DNA of 64,000 bases, from contig BBDR01000014.1 in assembly GCA_001312405.1 (NCBI GenBank), positions 62,001 to 126,000 of the forward strand, written 5' to 3'. The notes under the pieces are model-generated. The model saw nothing but the letters and a program-made list of their open reading frames with translations. It ran no database searches and was not told where the DNA came from. Position 1 is the stretch's first letter; the number at the start of each line of letters is the position of its first letter. Below are positions 9,345-20,841 of the stretch, piece after piece. This stretch comes from Clostridium sp. NkU-1 (lineage in GTDB: Bacteria; Bacillota_A; Clostridia; Lachnospirales; Lachnospiraceae). The position numbers were made by a program, and so were the translations under genes.

Positions 9345-9741
9345 CGCTATATATTTAACAAAACAAAACAAAATAAAATAAAGAATTAACTGGCCCTTTT
9401 ATCGGCTTATTTTTATGCCTTTAAGGGCAGAATGGAATTAATTCGGGTATCAAGTCTTTTCCTGGGCCGCTGCAGGAGCAAACCAGGGAGAATCAGGAGC
9501 GAAGATTATTTTTCAGAAAAGAAGATTGACTTTTGAGGAGATCGAAGCAGTTTTTAAGGCCAACTGCAGCATTAAGCCGGCCAGATTATCTGGGGAACCA
9601 GAAGAAACCGCTTGAATAAGATTTAAAAACAGAAGAACAAAAAGGTGATTTGTTAGAAAATATTTATGATTTAGTTTTTCTTTGATTCATTTTTGTGCTA
9701 TCATTAAATTTATTCTATATATTTTTTGCAGGGGTGGAAGA
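9345..9741. other. gap with a possible gene remnant
   Basis: A plus-strand frame at about 9443-9616 is open and protein-like (contains KRRLTFEEIEAVFKANCSIK) but lacks a start codon and ribosome site. It looks like the tail of a lost gene. The last 90 bases hold the start region of the YARHG gene. Confidence 0.3.
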
Positions 9742-12011
9742 ATGGATAAAAAAGTTGGAGTAAAGTTAAGCAAAGTGCGGTTCTTATATTATGGGTTGGG
9801 CATCTTGATGGGTTGCTTTGTACTGTGGATTTCTCTGAGTGAAGGAAAGCAGATGCATTTTTTTAGATATGGAAATTATGCCGTCAGAGCAGAGATTTAT
9901 AATCAATGTTGGGACAAATGGCGAGGATGCCGATGTTTTTACTGCGGTAAAAGGCGTTCATGTTTCGGTCAGCAATACAGGAAAATTGGAAGAGCAGCAG
10001 ACGAGGCTGACAGTAGAGGGAAATATCAGGAAAAAGACATCAGATAGCACGCCAATCCATCTTTTGCTGCTTGGCCTTGACAATACAGAAAAGTGGCAAT
10101 GGAAAGTATTAAATTCTGAGGGGCTGTCTTTGATTCACTGTAGTGACGGTGAGATGGCAAATATTCGGGCGTACCTTTACCCGTATGTTGTTGCCATATT
10201 TGGGATACTGGGTGCTTTTCTGCTTTTTAAGAATAATAAAAAAGAGAGAAACCATGCAAAAGAAATACTGTTGGAATTTATGGAAGACCCAGAGAATCAG
10301 GCAGCATTTGAAGCCGGGAAACTGTGGTTTCTGATTCATGACAGGAGACGATACTGGAACCGATGCCTGATAGTATTTTTTATCTGTGGATTAGGTCTTT
10401 ACATTCTTCAGAAATATTTATATAAGTGGGTTTTTCTGAATTCAACAGACCACATAGGAGCTGTTTTAATTTTAACTTTGGTGATTGTAAGTTTAGGCGT
10501 TGTTTTAGAAGCTTATTGGGTAATAAAGCATATGGAGGTACTTACAAGAGAGAACCGGCCCCTTACGGCTGCTGCAGCTTTTTTGATGGAGGCAGCATAT
10601 GGTTCTTATCGGTATCAGTCTTACTATAAGAAGCAAGTACATAATGCTGCCGTTGGACTTGCCAGGGCCGGAAGATATGATCAGGCATTGAAACTGGCAG
10701 ATGATGGATGGGAAGGCGTTCAGGAAAAGAAGATGATGCAGCTGCTTCACAGTAATATTCGTCAGGCATGCTTCCTGGGTCTGGGAAGGAAAGAAGAGGC
10801 CGAAGCAGAATTTGCGTACCAGAAGCAGATTGTAATAAATTATCCCAAATTAAAAAAGATGGGAGAGGCAGCGCTTCTGTTAACTGAAATCAGGAAGGCT
10901 TATACGGAACGGAAATTTGGACAAGTAGAAGCCTATGTGAACGTGTATTGTGATCGTTATCCAGATGCATTTCATCGTATCCCGCTTATGCCCATTCAGA
11001 TGAAAATTCATGTACAGGCAGGTGAAACTGAGAAGGCAAAAAAATATCTGCACTAATCTGCTTTCGTACAGCCCTGAAAATGTAGCAGTCAGGGAGGCAA
11101 TGAGATATGGAGCCTGTACTTATGTGGAATCTCCGGATTTTCTCAAAGATAAGACCGGGCTTGTGTGCCGGATTATTATAACCGGAGTGCTTGGTATTTT
11201 CACAGTGGTGTTTGGAGGCGATATGTTAATGGGGACATATCATTCGGGAGTAAGTGAAACGAGAGTATATGAAGAGACTGAAGCCGAAAAACTCCTATCG
11301 CAAACAATGGATACAGAGAAGGCAGAAGATGAGTTAACGGAGACAGAGGTGTCTGAAACAGAGCAGGAGCCGGCTTTTCAGGTTTCTGATTCTCAGGCGC
11401 CAGGCTTTGAAATGGATTTGCCGGAAGATTGGAATGGCCTTGTAGTTAGAAATGAGTTTAAGGGAGGGTGCAGCTACCATCAGAAAAAATCCTATGATTT
11501 GATGGGCGATGGAGTTTTATTCTATATTCAGGCGTATTCGGACTGCAGCTATGTGAATCTGCCGGATTATGAAGTTTGGGGATATGATGGTCCCTATGTT
11601 TACGTAATGTCACGGCCTACTGATGTAACATTTTATATAGAAGACAGTGCAATAGGAGAGGAATACCATAAGATGCAAAGTGAAATCAGTCAAATCCGGG
11701 ATGCTTTCCGGATTCAGTCTGATACGGCAAAATATGACGGGTATGAATTTGTATTTCCTAACAGCAGCGATAGCCTGTTGCAGGAGCAGGATTTATGGAA
11801 TCTTTCAGCCGGCCAGCTGCGGATTGCCAAAAACGAGATTTATGCAAGACATGGCAGGCGATTTGCTGATCAGGAATTGCAGAGATATTTTAATCAATGC
11901 AGGTGGTATGAAGGAAGGATTGCTCCAGAAGATTTTGAAGAAAATATGCTGAATGAAACAGAGCGGTTCAATATCTCTTTGATTCAGAAACAGCAGCAAA
12001 ATGTGGAGTAA
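9742..12011 (+). CDS. YARHG-domain membrane protein with TPR-like middle (two frame breaks)
   Basis: Large membrane protein of unknown function. ATG 9742 follows GGGGTGG. Restored length is 755 aa. Helix 1 lies near residues 15-33. A long outer segment follows, then helices around residues 145-165, 210-232 and 240-262. Next is an alpha-helical repeat region reminiscent of TPRs (AAVGLARAGRYDQALKLADD, with further helices). A further helix (IIITGVLGIFTVVFGGDML) leads into an acidic linker and an outer domain. The C-terminal YARHG domain is clear (KNEIYARHGRRFADQELQRY, then WYEG). The breaks are T7 at 9858-9864 and A7 at 11038-11044, each needing six; removing both gives a length divisible by three. 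Confidence 0.75.
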
Positions 12012-12062
12012 AAATTTGAAGCGTATATCACATCCAAAAGAATAAAGGGAGATAAAAAGGCA

Positions 12063-12102
12063 AGTGGTGGCTTTGAATTGAGTATTTTTCAAAGCCACCA
12101 CT
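12063..12102. terminator. bidirectional terminator between the YARHG gene and the permease
   Basis: AGTGGTGGCTTTGAA (12063-12077) pairs perfectly over 15 bases with TTCAAAGCCACCACT (12088-12102), with a ten-base loop. It sits between convergent genes. The minus-strand side runs into TTGCCTTTTT. Confidence 0.8.
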
Positions 12103-12140
12103 AGTCGAAGAAATTATTTTATTTCTTTTTCATGTCCGGA

Positions 12141-13546
12141 TTATGGATTTCTTCCGAAAATTCCGTCAAAATACGGCGATGTTCCGGTGTTCCAACTGTA
12201 TATTGTTTCTTTTGGAGCATCTTTTGTTTGCCTGTTACCTTTATAATTGCATAGCAGACCGTAAAAAAAAGCAACAAGTGCGATGCCTGCAAGGAAACCT
12301 AAGGTCTGTCCTTTTAAAAATGGCATGCTGAACATGGCTATGATCAGTCCAGCCATGGTAAACAGGGAACTATACGGAAATCCGCACAGACGGCAGTTTC
12401 CTTCCGGTTTCCCGTTCTTTTTCCGGAATCGGATATGGGTATACATGAGCACGATATAAGTGAAAAGCAACGCGAATCCCCCGGAGCTGATCAAAAACAG
12501 ATAGACTTCGGGAAAAAAACAATCCGACATACAGAAACATCATCATGGACAAACCGGAAAATAAGATTCCCCGGTAGGGTACATCAGTTTTGTCCCTTAA
12601 AAATGCAGGACCAAGCCGGTCATCCACAAGAGAACGGAGCATTCTTCCGATCCCAAACATCGCAGCTACCATAGTAGACAAAATTGCGCTGATCAATATA
12701 ACTGTCATGGCAGTTCCGGCCCAGGTCATTTGATAGAGGTTTAAGGCCGTAACCATAGGGCTGACGTTTTCACTTAAGGATTCACTGGGGACCAGCAGCA
12801 AAAGAATTGAAATACACAGAATATAAAGTGTCACGAGCCAGAAAACCGTCAGGTGGATGGCACGGGGCACATTTTTTTGCTTGTTTTCTGTTTCACTGGC
12901 AGCCAGTCCAATGATTTCAAAACCTGCATAGGTGAATAAAACGATCAGCATGCTTCCTGCCAGGCTTTTTAGGCCGCCGGGGAGAAATGGCTCCGATCGC
13001 AATATGCTGATTCCTAAGGGACGGGAGCCTGGTAAGATACCCAAAACGATCAAAGAACCCAAAAGAATAAATCCGATAATAGCTATAATCTTTATAGCTG
13101 ACAAAATGCTTTCCAGATGGCTTAGCTGTTTTGCCCCCAAAAGGTTTAATAACGTTACCCCGACGATCAGGCAGTACCAGGATCGGGATTGAAACGGACG
13201 GAAACCATGTCCGGAACAATATAGAAACTGCGGTAGCCTCACTGGACATGGAGATGACCATTCCGGTCCAATAGACCCAGCCCACCACAAAGCCTGTGCC
13301 ATTGTTTATATACTGAGACGCAAATGTTCGGAAAGAAGCGGAATCCGGATTGGATACCGTCATTTCCGAAAGTGCAAATAGAATGAAATAAACCATAACA
13401 GCGCAAATCAGATAAGATAGAATGATTGCCGGGCCGGCAGCCTTAATGGCAACCGATGAGCCTAAAAAAAAGGAACCGCCGATCACGGTTCCAAGAGCCA
13501 TCATCGTTAAGCGTCCTGCAGTAAGACCATTCGCTTTATTTTTCAT
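12141..13546 (-). CDS. APC-superfamily amino-acid permease (two frame breaks)
   Basis: Amino-acid/proton symporter of the APC superfamily, restored to 467 aa with about 12 membrane helices. The start ATG at 13546 (MKNKANGLTAGRLTMMALG) is better than the upstream GTG because GTGAGGA sits seven bases ahead. Hallmarks are MMALGTVIGGSFFLGSSVAI (helix 1), GWVYWTGMVISMSSEATA (helix 3) and FTYAGFEIIGLAASETEN (helix 6). The breaks are near 13170 (join VLVL to LIVGVTLL) and A7 at 12513-12519 (T7 on the coding strand, needs six, reads VGLFFPEVYLFLISSGG). The substrate cannot be told. It is divergent from the glycan operon. Confidence 0.8.
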
Positions 13547-13864
13547 AGGATTCCTCACTTTGCTTTTTGTATTATTATTTCAGATAACAGAAAAGTTATT
13601 CGAAACATTGAAAACACAACGCCTTTTTGCCATAAAACAATAAAAATGTGCAAAATGTATAAATAAAGTGGAAATATATCTTGAAAATTATAGAAAAGTA
13701 AGAAGCTATACAAGAACTTGTCAACGGAAAACTAACAAAATACCAAAATAAAGCTTGCTATTAGACAAAAAAAATAAGGTAATATAATGAACATAAATTA
13801 AGTATATATTAAGTAACAATAGCTAACAAGTAAAGGGAGGGTATTCGTTGAGAGGAGGTATTAT
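13547..13864. other. divergent promoter region, permease / glycan operon
   Basis: AT-rich. On the plus strand TTAGAC, about 16 bases, then TATAAT near 13785-13790 is a plausible promoter for the ABC operon. No ORF was seen. Confidence 0.35.
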
Positions 13865-14816
13865 GTGAAAAAAAGGACAAAAAAAAGCAGACAAAAGAAA
13901 ACAGGCCCAGCATGAGTGTGGGGAAGAGATTGAAAAAGAATTGGCAGCTATATATATTTTTGCTGCCTTCATTGGCTGGATTGATTTTATTTTCCTATGT
14001 TCCCATGTATGGAATCCAGCTTGCATTTCGGGATTATAATCCTTTAAGAGGAATTATAGGAAGCCCATGGGTGGGCTTTGAAAATTTTACCAGATTTTTT
14101 TTAATTCACCACAGTTTCAGAATCTTTTGATCAATACGCTGGCCATCAGCTTTTATTCTTTGATTGTGGGGTTTCCCATTCCCATTATCCTGGCATTGGG
14201 ATTAAATTATGTGGCGGATTTAAGATTTAAAAAGGCAGTACAATCCATTACATATGCACCGTATTTTATTTCCACCGTAGTTCTGGTCGGTATTTTAAAT
14301 ATCTTTCTTTCCACGGACGGCGGTTTGATCAATCAGCTGGTGAAGCTCTTTGGCCGGGATCCTATATTATTCATGGGTCAGTCAAGGTTCTGGCGTCATA
14401 TTTATGTCTGGTCCGGCGTCTGGCAGAGCATGGGCTGGAACGCAGTTATTTATATCGCAACACTTGCCGGGGTAAGCGCTGAGATGCATGAAGCTGCGAC
14501 CATAGACGGTGCAACCAAGTTCCAGAGAGTTTTTTGGATCGACCTGCCTATGATTTTACCTACAATAGTTATTACCTTAATTTTAAGCTGCGGTTCGATA
14601 ATGGGGATTGGATTTGAAAAAGCTTATCTGATGCAGAATCCTTTGAACCTGGGAGTATCAGAAATTATATCTACTTATATCTATAAGATCGGTCTGGTAA
14701 ACAGTGAGTATGGTTTTTCTACGGCGGTTGGTCTTTTTAACTCTGTGGTAAATTGCATTGTACTGCTTACGGTAAATCAAGTTGCAAAACGTATGTCAAA
14801 AACGTCGTTATGGTAG
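13865..14816 (+). CDS. oligosaccharide ABC transporter permease, LplB type (two frame breaks)
   Basis: Inner-membrane subunit of a CUT1-type importer. The best start is GTG 13865, eight bases after AGAGGAGG; the frame from ATG 13912 has no ribosome site. The A8 near 13879 or A7 at 13868 must change by one base to join the basic leader. A second break lies in the T8 run at 14095-14102, between ENFTRFF and LINTLAISFYSL. The family markers are the N-terminal basic segment and helix (LYIFLLPSLAGLILFSYVPMYGI) and the EAA loop EAATIDGATKFQRVFWIDLP near the C-terminus. Restored length is about 317 aa. Partners are 14826 (permease) and 15781 (binding protein). No ATPase gene is present, which is common for this class because a shared MsmX-like ATPase serves them. 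Confidence 0.85.
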
Positions 14817-14825
14817 GGGGCAGAG

Positions 14826-15740
14826 ATGGTAGAAAAAGTATTTGGAAAACAATTTGTAAATCAAAGCCTGGCAAATAAGGTCTTTGATGTTGTGAACCAT
14901 ATCATATTATTTACGCTGATGATGGTTGTGCTGTATCCCCTGTATTTTATCGTAATCGCCTCGTTTAGTTCACCGGTTGCCGTTGCCGGCGGCGAAGTGA
15001 TTCTGTTTCCGAAAGGTTTTAATATGGACGGATATAAGGAGATTTTTAAATATAAAGACATTTGGACAGGGTATGGCAATTCCATTATTTACACGGCTGT
15101 AGGTACATCAATAAACCTGATTTCTACAATCCCTGCCGCATTTGCTTTCTCCAGAAGGGATTTGCCGGGAATCAAACCCCTCATGCTGCTATTTGTCTTT
15201 ACCATGTTCTTTGGGGGAGGCCTGATTCCTACTTACCTTTTGGTACAGTCCCTTCATATGGATAATACCATATGGGCTCTGGTGCTTCCGGGGGCTGTCG
15301 GAGTATATAACCTGATTGTGGCAAGAACCTTCTTTGAACAGAGCATTCCGGAAGAACTGTATGAAGCTTCCGTTGTGGATGGATGTGATTATTTTAGATA
15401 CTTCTTCCGCATTGTGCTTCCAATTTCCAAGCCCATTATTGCAGTAATGATGCTGATTTATGCAGTGGGACACTGGAATTCCTATTTCAGTGCGTTGATT
15501 TACCTGGTGGACAGAAGCAAGTTTCCTCTGCAGGTGATTCTCCGTGAAATATTGATTCAGCAGCAGCAGGTGGCAGGGAACAACGCTATGACTTTAGATG
15601 CATTGGAGCAGCAGCGTCATCTGGCAGAGATGATAAAATATGGTGTGATTGTAGTGGCTTCTTTGCCGGCGCTGTGTATGTACCCCTTTGTTCAGAAACA
15701 TTTTGTCAAAGGAATGATGATAGGGGCTGTAAAAGGATAA
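14826..15740 (+). CDS. oligosaccharide ABC transporter permease, YtcP/LplC type
   Basis: Second membrane subunit of the CUT1 importer, 304 aa and intact. ATG 14826 follows AGGGGGC. Six helices are expected. The family marker is the EAA loop EELYEASVVDGCDYFRYFFR at about residue 175, and the protein ends in FVKGMMIGAVKG, the usual tail of this subgroup. It sits nine bases after the first permease gene and 40 bases before the binding protein, so the three form one operon. Confidence 0.9.
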   Translation: MVEKVFGKQFVNQSLANKVFDVVNHIILFTLMMVVLYPLYFIVIASFSSPVAVAGGEVILFPKGFNMDGYKEIFKYKDIWTGYGNSIIYTAVGTSINLISTIPAAFAFSRRDLPGIKPLMLLFVFTMFFGGGLIPTYLLVQSLHMDNTIWALVLPGAVGVYNLIVARTFFEQSIPEELYEASVVDGCDYFRYFFRIVLPISKPIIAVMMLIYAVGHWNSYFSALIYLVDRSKFPLQVILREILIQQQQVAGNNAMTLDALEQQRHLAEMIKYGVIVVASLPALCMYPFVQKHFVKGMMIGAVKG

Positions 15741-15780
15741 GGGATAAATTTGAATGAAGATGATGAAAGGATGGGAAAAA

Positions 15781-17332
15781 ATGAAAAAAAGCAGAATCAT
15801 TGCCTCCGCTTTACTTGTTGTCATGGCATCTGTTGCAGTGTCAGGGTGTGGGAAGCAGGCAGAGGAAACCGGCGCAACAACGGTAGAAGTGAAGAAAACA
15901 GGGTATCCCGTTGTGGATGAACCAGTTTACATCAAAGCAATTGGTTTTGGAAAACCAGGCAACGGAGAGTGGAATGATTATCCCATTTTCCAGGATATTT
16001 CCAGGCAGACAAATGTATTCGTAGATTACCAGACCATAAGCGGCGACGGAGCGGATGAAAAGTTGAATCTGGCGCTTGCATCAAAAAAATTACCGGATGC
16101 CGTTTTCTCAGGTTTGTCTTCCCAAAAGATTCTTTCTTATGCGGAAAAAGGAATCCTTCGTCCGCTGGAGGACTTGATTGAAGATTATGCACCCAATATT
16201 AAGGGTGTGCTGGATGAAAATCCGGAGATCCGGAAAGCAATTACCTTCCCGGATGGCCATATTTATGCAATTCCCTCAATCAATGAAGACCGGAAGCCAG
16301 TGCAGTCTACCACGTTAAATATTAACAAGACCTGGCTGGATCAGCTAGGGCTGGAGACTCCAAAGACAACGGATGAATTTGAAGAGGTGCTTCGTGCATT
16401 TAAAACCATGGACCTTGACGGAGATGGGAAAAATAACGTGATTCCATTTACCTATGAGCCAAAGACGCCTTATAACATCTGGAATGGCGACGCGGGATTT
16501 TCCGGAGCATTTGGTATTACAGACAGTTCTTCCTATTTGATGAGATCGGGAGATGCATTTTTATTTACCCCTGTCCAGGAAGGTTATAAGGAGTATGTCA
16601 AGTGGACGGCCAGGCTCTATGAAGAGGGATTAATTGATGTGGAACTATTTACTCAGGACCATAACCAGTACATGTCGAAAATCGGTTCCAGCCGCGTAGG
16701 GGCCTACCTTACCAACGGGCCGTTGGAAACAGAGGGGACAGAATATATTGCCATTGAACCATTAAAAGGGCCCAATGGGGATCAGGTCTGGGGCTCTCTT
16801 GATTTCAGTATTGATAAGAACAGAGGTGTGATCACTACTTCCAACCAGTATCCGGAAGCCACCATGAGATATATGGACTCCTTCTTTGAGACAGAAAACT
16901 CGCTGTACTTAAGATTTGGAAACTCTTTAAAGCCGGTTGGAGATCAGTATGAGCTGATGCCATCCATTCCCGGAAAGAATTCCGAAGCACCGGAATCCTA
17001 TGTGGCTACAAATTTATGTTCCGAAATTATGGATACATATATTATTGAAACAAAAAGTATAAAAGAGAAAAAAAGAAAGAATAGAGCTTTATTCTAAGTA
17101 TCTGGCTCTTCCGGTTCCGTTAATTAACTTAACAATAGAAGAATCAAAGCAGATTTCCTCCCTATTTGTGGACATTCAAAAGATTGTAGATGAAAATAAG
17201 GCAAGATGGACCACCAATCAGTCTGACATTGACAAGGATTGGGAAGGCTACCTGGAGTCTTTAAATAATGTAGGGCTGGAAAAGTACATGGAAATTTATA
17301 ATGCAGCCTTAGGACGGTACTTAAGCAATTAA
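15781..17332 (+). CDS. oligosaccharide-binding lipoprotein, LplA type (one frame break)
   Basis: Membrane-anchored solute-binding protein that captures the substrate for the two permeases. The start ATG 15781 (MKKSRIIASALLVV) is preferred over 15754 because AAAGGATGG lies just ahead. Signal peptide and lipobox end in VAVSGC with lipid Cys 23. The body matches family 1 binding proteins (EKGILRPLEDLIEDYAPNI, DLDGDGKNNVIPFTYE). The A7 at 17068-17074 should be A6; the frame then continues through ELYSKYLALPVPLINLT to GRYLSN and a stop at 17332. Restored length is 516 aa, usual for LplA. The chitinase and fucosidase genes follow directly, suggesting a GlcNAc- and fucose-containing substrate (inference). 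Confidence 0.88.
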
Positions 17333-17355
17333 TAATCAGTTGTTGGAGAAAATAA

Positions 17356-18393
17356 ATGAAACAGAAAAACCTGGTGATCGGATATATAAAAACTAAAAAT
17401 CTTTTCCTGTTAAGAGACAGGGACATTTATTGTCTGGATGTTATAAATCTGGCGTTCGCCGCAGTCAAAGATGATGTGGTAACATGGAATCCCATGGGGC
17501 AGCTGGACATACTAAAAAGGGCAAAGTCTTTAAAGCCGGATTTGAAAATTGTATTGTCCATAGGGGGCTGGGGAAGTGGTGGTTTTTCCGAAGCAGCTTC
17601 CACAAAAGAGGGCAGAGAGGTGTTTGCTGAATCAGCGGTAGCACTTATGAAAGAATATGGCTTAGACGGTCTTGACATTGACTGGGAGTATCCTTGTGTG
17701 GGAATTGCAGGGATTGACTGTTCTGCAAATGATAAGGAAAATTTTACCCTGCTTATAAAAAAAGCTGAGGGAGGAACTGGATGCCATTACAGACAGGTTT
17801 GTACGTTATCCATTGCGGCAGGCGGAGATTCTTATTATCTCCGCTGTACCCAGATGGATCAGGTTGCAGAGTATCTGGATTATGTGATGCTGATGACCTA
17901 TGATTTAAGAGGCGGTTTTTCGGTCCAGACAGGACATCATACGAATCTTTATACGAACAATGCAGACTTATCCGCAGCCAGTACGGATTATGCGGTAAGC
18001 ATATTTGAACAGGCGGGGGTTGTGAAAGAGAAGCTTGTTATCGGCGCCGCCTTTTATTCCAGGATTTGGAAAGGCGTACCTGACAGGAACAGGGGACTTG
18101 TGCAGATGGCAGAAACCACCGGAGGGTATGGACCGGATTATGGCGTGCTGGTTACAGACTATATTGATAAAAACGGATACAAAAGGTATTGGGATGAGGA
18201 AGCAAAGGCACCTTATTTATTTAACGGCTGTAACTTTATCAGCTACGATGATAAAGAGTCGATCCAATGTAAAATCAATTATATTAAGGACCGGAAACTG
18301 GCGGGTATCATGTTCTGGGAGTACAGTCAGGACGGCACTCATACATTGATTCCACTAATAGCTGAAAAATTAAAGGCGGATGAACATGAATAA
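17356..18393 (+). CDS. glycoside hydrolase family 18 (chitinase/endo-GlcNAcase type), cytoplasmic
   Basis: GH18 enzymes cut beta-1,4 links next to GlcNAc by substrate-assisted catalysis. The full active-site motif is present (DGLDIDWEYP, the last Glu being the acid), together with SIGGWGSGGFSEAAS and MLMTYDLRGGF. There is no signal peptide, so the 345-aa enzyme should act inside the cell on imported oligosaccharides. A7 at 17757-17763 (needs A6) and a missing T near 17801 cancel each other. Between them the true sequence probably reads KLREELDAITDRF instead of the frame-shifted text. It overlaps the fucosidase start by eight bases. Confidence 0.85.
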   Translation: MKQKNLVIGYIKTKNLFLLRDRDIYCLDVINLAFAAVKDDVVTWNPMGQLDILKRAKSLKPDLKIVLSIGGWGSGGFSEAASTKEGREVFAESAVALMKEYGLDGLDIDWEYPCVGIAGIDCSANDKENFTLLIKKAEGGTGCHYRQVCTLSIAAGGDSYYLRCTQMDQVAEYLDYVMLMTYDLRGGFSVQTGHHTNLYTNNADLSAASTDYAVSIFEQAGVVKEKLVIGAAFYSRIWKGVPDRNRGLVQMAETTGGYGPDYGVLVTDYIDKNGYKRYWDEEAKAPYLFNGCNFISYDDKESIQCKINYIKDRKLAGIMFWEYSQDGTHTLIPLIAEKLKADEHE

Positions 18394-19673
18394 TTGTTGG
18401 TTTCATAATGCAAAGCTTGGAATATTTATACACTACGGAATATATGCAGTCAACGGAATTGCGGAATCCTGGTCCTTTTACAATGGGTCCATCAGCTATG
18501 AAAACTATATGAAACAGCTGGATGGATTTTATGCGGATAAATTCGATGCGTCAGCCTGGGCAGATTTGATTGAGCGCTCAGGAGCGAAATACGCTGTCCT
18601 GACTGCAAAGCATCATGATGGCGTGGCATTGTTTGATACCAGGTTCAGTGATTTAAGCGTGGTAAAAAAGACCCCTGCAAAGCGGGATATTGTAAAAGAA
18701 TATGCGGAGGAAATGAGAAAGCGGGGCATTCATCTGGGATATATTATTCGCTGATTGACTGGTCCCATAAGGATTACGCCAGCGTATATACAGATGGGAA
18801 GATTCCTGATAATCCAAAGGAAATAAACCCCTTTACGTCTCCTGTTGACGGAAAAGAAGACCCGGAAAAATGGCAGCGCTTTTTAGAATTTAATAACAAC
18901 CAGTTAAAGGAGCTGCTTACCAATTACGGAAAGATGGATTTACTCTGGTTTGACGGAGACTGGGAACGCAGCGCCAGCCAATGGGGACTGCCGGGGTTTA
19001 AGGATTATTTAAAATCATTGAATCCGGATCTGATCATCAACTCCAGACTGCAAGGCTATGGGATTATAAGACGCCGGAACAGGGAATCCCCATTACAAGG
19101 CCAAAGGGAGACTGGGAATTTTGTACTACGATTAACAGTTCCTGGGGATACCAGCCAAAGGACAATGAATACAAATCTTTAAACCAGATCATTCGTATGT
19201 TTTGTGATTGCATTTCCATGGGTGGAAATATGCTGCTTGATATCGGACCACGCCAGGACGGGACCATTGATTCCCGCCAGGAGGCAATTTTAACAGGGCT
19301 TGGCTCCTGGATACGGGAGCATGAGGAGGCTGTTTACCATACCAATGAAGGGATTATGACCTGCTATTATCTGGGCGGAAGTACCATATCTTATGACAGG
19401 GAAACTTTATATTTGTTTGTGTATGATAATCCAAAGGAATCCATCTGTTTAAAGGGATTGTGCAGCCCCATAAAGAAAATAACTGTTCTGCATTCAGGCA
19501 AAGAGCTGCATTATGAAATCCATGGAGGAGTTCCCTGGTTTCAGATTCCGGGAACCACATGGATTAAGATGACAGCAGATGACTGCCACGATCTGGTGAC
19601 TGTAGTAAAAGTTGAGCTGGAAGGAGAAATTAAGATGTATGGCAGTTTTTGGGAACTGGTGAATTATTCCTGA
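18386..19673 (+). CDS. glycoside hydrolase family 29 alpha-L-fucosidase (two frame breaks)
   Basis: Exo-alpha-L-fucosidase. The start is ATG 18386 (AAGGCGG upstream). Family features are the opening WFHNAKLGIFIHYGIYAV, the histidines of LTAKHHDGVALF, and the catalytic nucleophile region MDLLWFDGDW near residue 190. The frame breaks near 18740 (G3 should be G4, giving HLGIYYSLIDWSH) and near 19063 (G3 should be G4, giving QGYGDYKTPEQGIPI). Two added bases restore 429 aa. There is no signal peptide. Paired with an intracellular GH18 and a binding-protein importer, it fits breakdown of fucosylated GlcNAc-containing glycans such as host N-glycan core pieces (inference). Confidence 0.85.
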
Positions 19674-19750
19674 AAAGCGTAGAATAATCTAGCAATATAT
19701 ATTATAATGAGTGAAATAAAAAAAGTAATAACAGCGCAGAGGTAGAGAAG

Positions 19751-20766
19751 GTGAAACGAAAAAAAATGTAACAATGCAGGATATTGCAGATTATTTGTCA
19801 ATCAGTAAAGTAACCGTATCCAAGGCTTTAAATGGAAAGGACGGAGTTGGCAGGGAATTAAAAGAAAAAATCATAGCTGTCAGCAAAGAGTTGAATTATA
19901 AACTTCCGGAAAGTTCAAAGGCATGTTCCGGAAATTCAAAAAATATTGCCATTTTTATGAAGGAAAAGTTTGCTTATGGAGAAGCCGGGTTTTATTTAAA
20001 GTTTTATCAGAGGATATCCGTGGAATTAAACGAACGGGGTTACCTGGCTCACTTGTTTCCCATTAATTCCAAAGAAGACAGGAAGGGAAAGCTGCTGCCA
20101 CTGCTGGAAAAGCATGACATAGCCGGAGTTATTTTTCTTGGTGATATTGAAAAGATATTTCTGTCTGAGGTGAAACAGACACAGCTTCCCTGCGTTTTAG
20201 CGGATACGTATGATAATGATTTTGATATGGACTGCGTGATTACAGAAAGTATGTACAGCATGTGTGAATTGACAACGTATTTGATGAAGTGCGGCCATAA
20301 AAGTATTGGATTTGTGGGGACAATCACTGCCACGAACAGTATCATGGACCGGTATCTTGCTATTGCCGTGCACATTTGAAAGCGGGACTTCCTATTCGCG
20401 ATGAGTGGATCATTGGAGACCGGAATATGGAGGGCGAAAATGTGGAGTTTATGCTGCCAGAGCATATGCCTACTGCTTTTGTCTGCAACTGTGATGATAC
20501 AGCCTACCGGTTTGTCCGTATGTTAACGGAGAAGGGGTACCGGGTGCCGGAGGATATTTCCATTGTAAGCTTTGATAATGATATTTATGCGGAGCTTTGT
20601 GTTCCTAAGCTTACCACGGCGGAGGTGGATATTAATCAGATGGCATGTAAATCCGTTGAGTTAATTTGTGAAAAAAACAGACCAGGATAATGTCCGCAGA
20701 AGAGGGGTTACCTTTGTAAATACGGCGATTATTTATAGAGATTCCGTAAGGAATATGGAAACATAA
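19751..20766 (+). CDS. LacI-family transcriptional regulator (three frame breaks)
   Basis: LacI/GalR-type repressor, probably controlling the glycan operon upstream. GTG 19751 gives the usual opening VKRKKNVTMQDIADYLSISK if A8 at 19759-19766 is A9. Otherwise ATG 19774 is the start. The HTH is in the first 25 residues (TMQDIADYLSISKVTVSKAL), with the hinge and sugar-binding domain after. More breaks occur near 20357 (one G missing, giving DRYLGYCRAHL) and in A7 at 20671-20677 (needs A6, extending through VRRRGVTFVNTAIIYRDSV to TAA 20766). Corrected length is 338 aa, exactly normal for LacI. Confidence 0.88.
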
Positions 20767-20803
20767 TGAGCAGAAAAAGGAATTTCATTATCCAATAATA
20801 GAA

Positions 20804-20841
20804 AACAAGGGACAGGAATCATAATCTGTGCCTTGTTTTTG
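20804..20841 (+). terminator. intrinsic terminator of the glycan operon
   Basis: AACAAGGGACAG (20804-20815) pairs with CTGTGCCTTGTT (20826-20837), one mismatch, followed by a T run. Confidence 0.8.
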
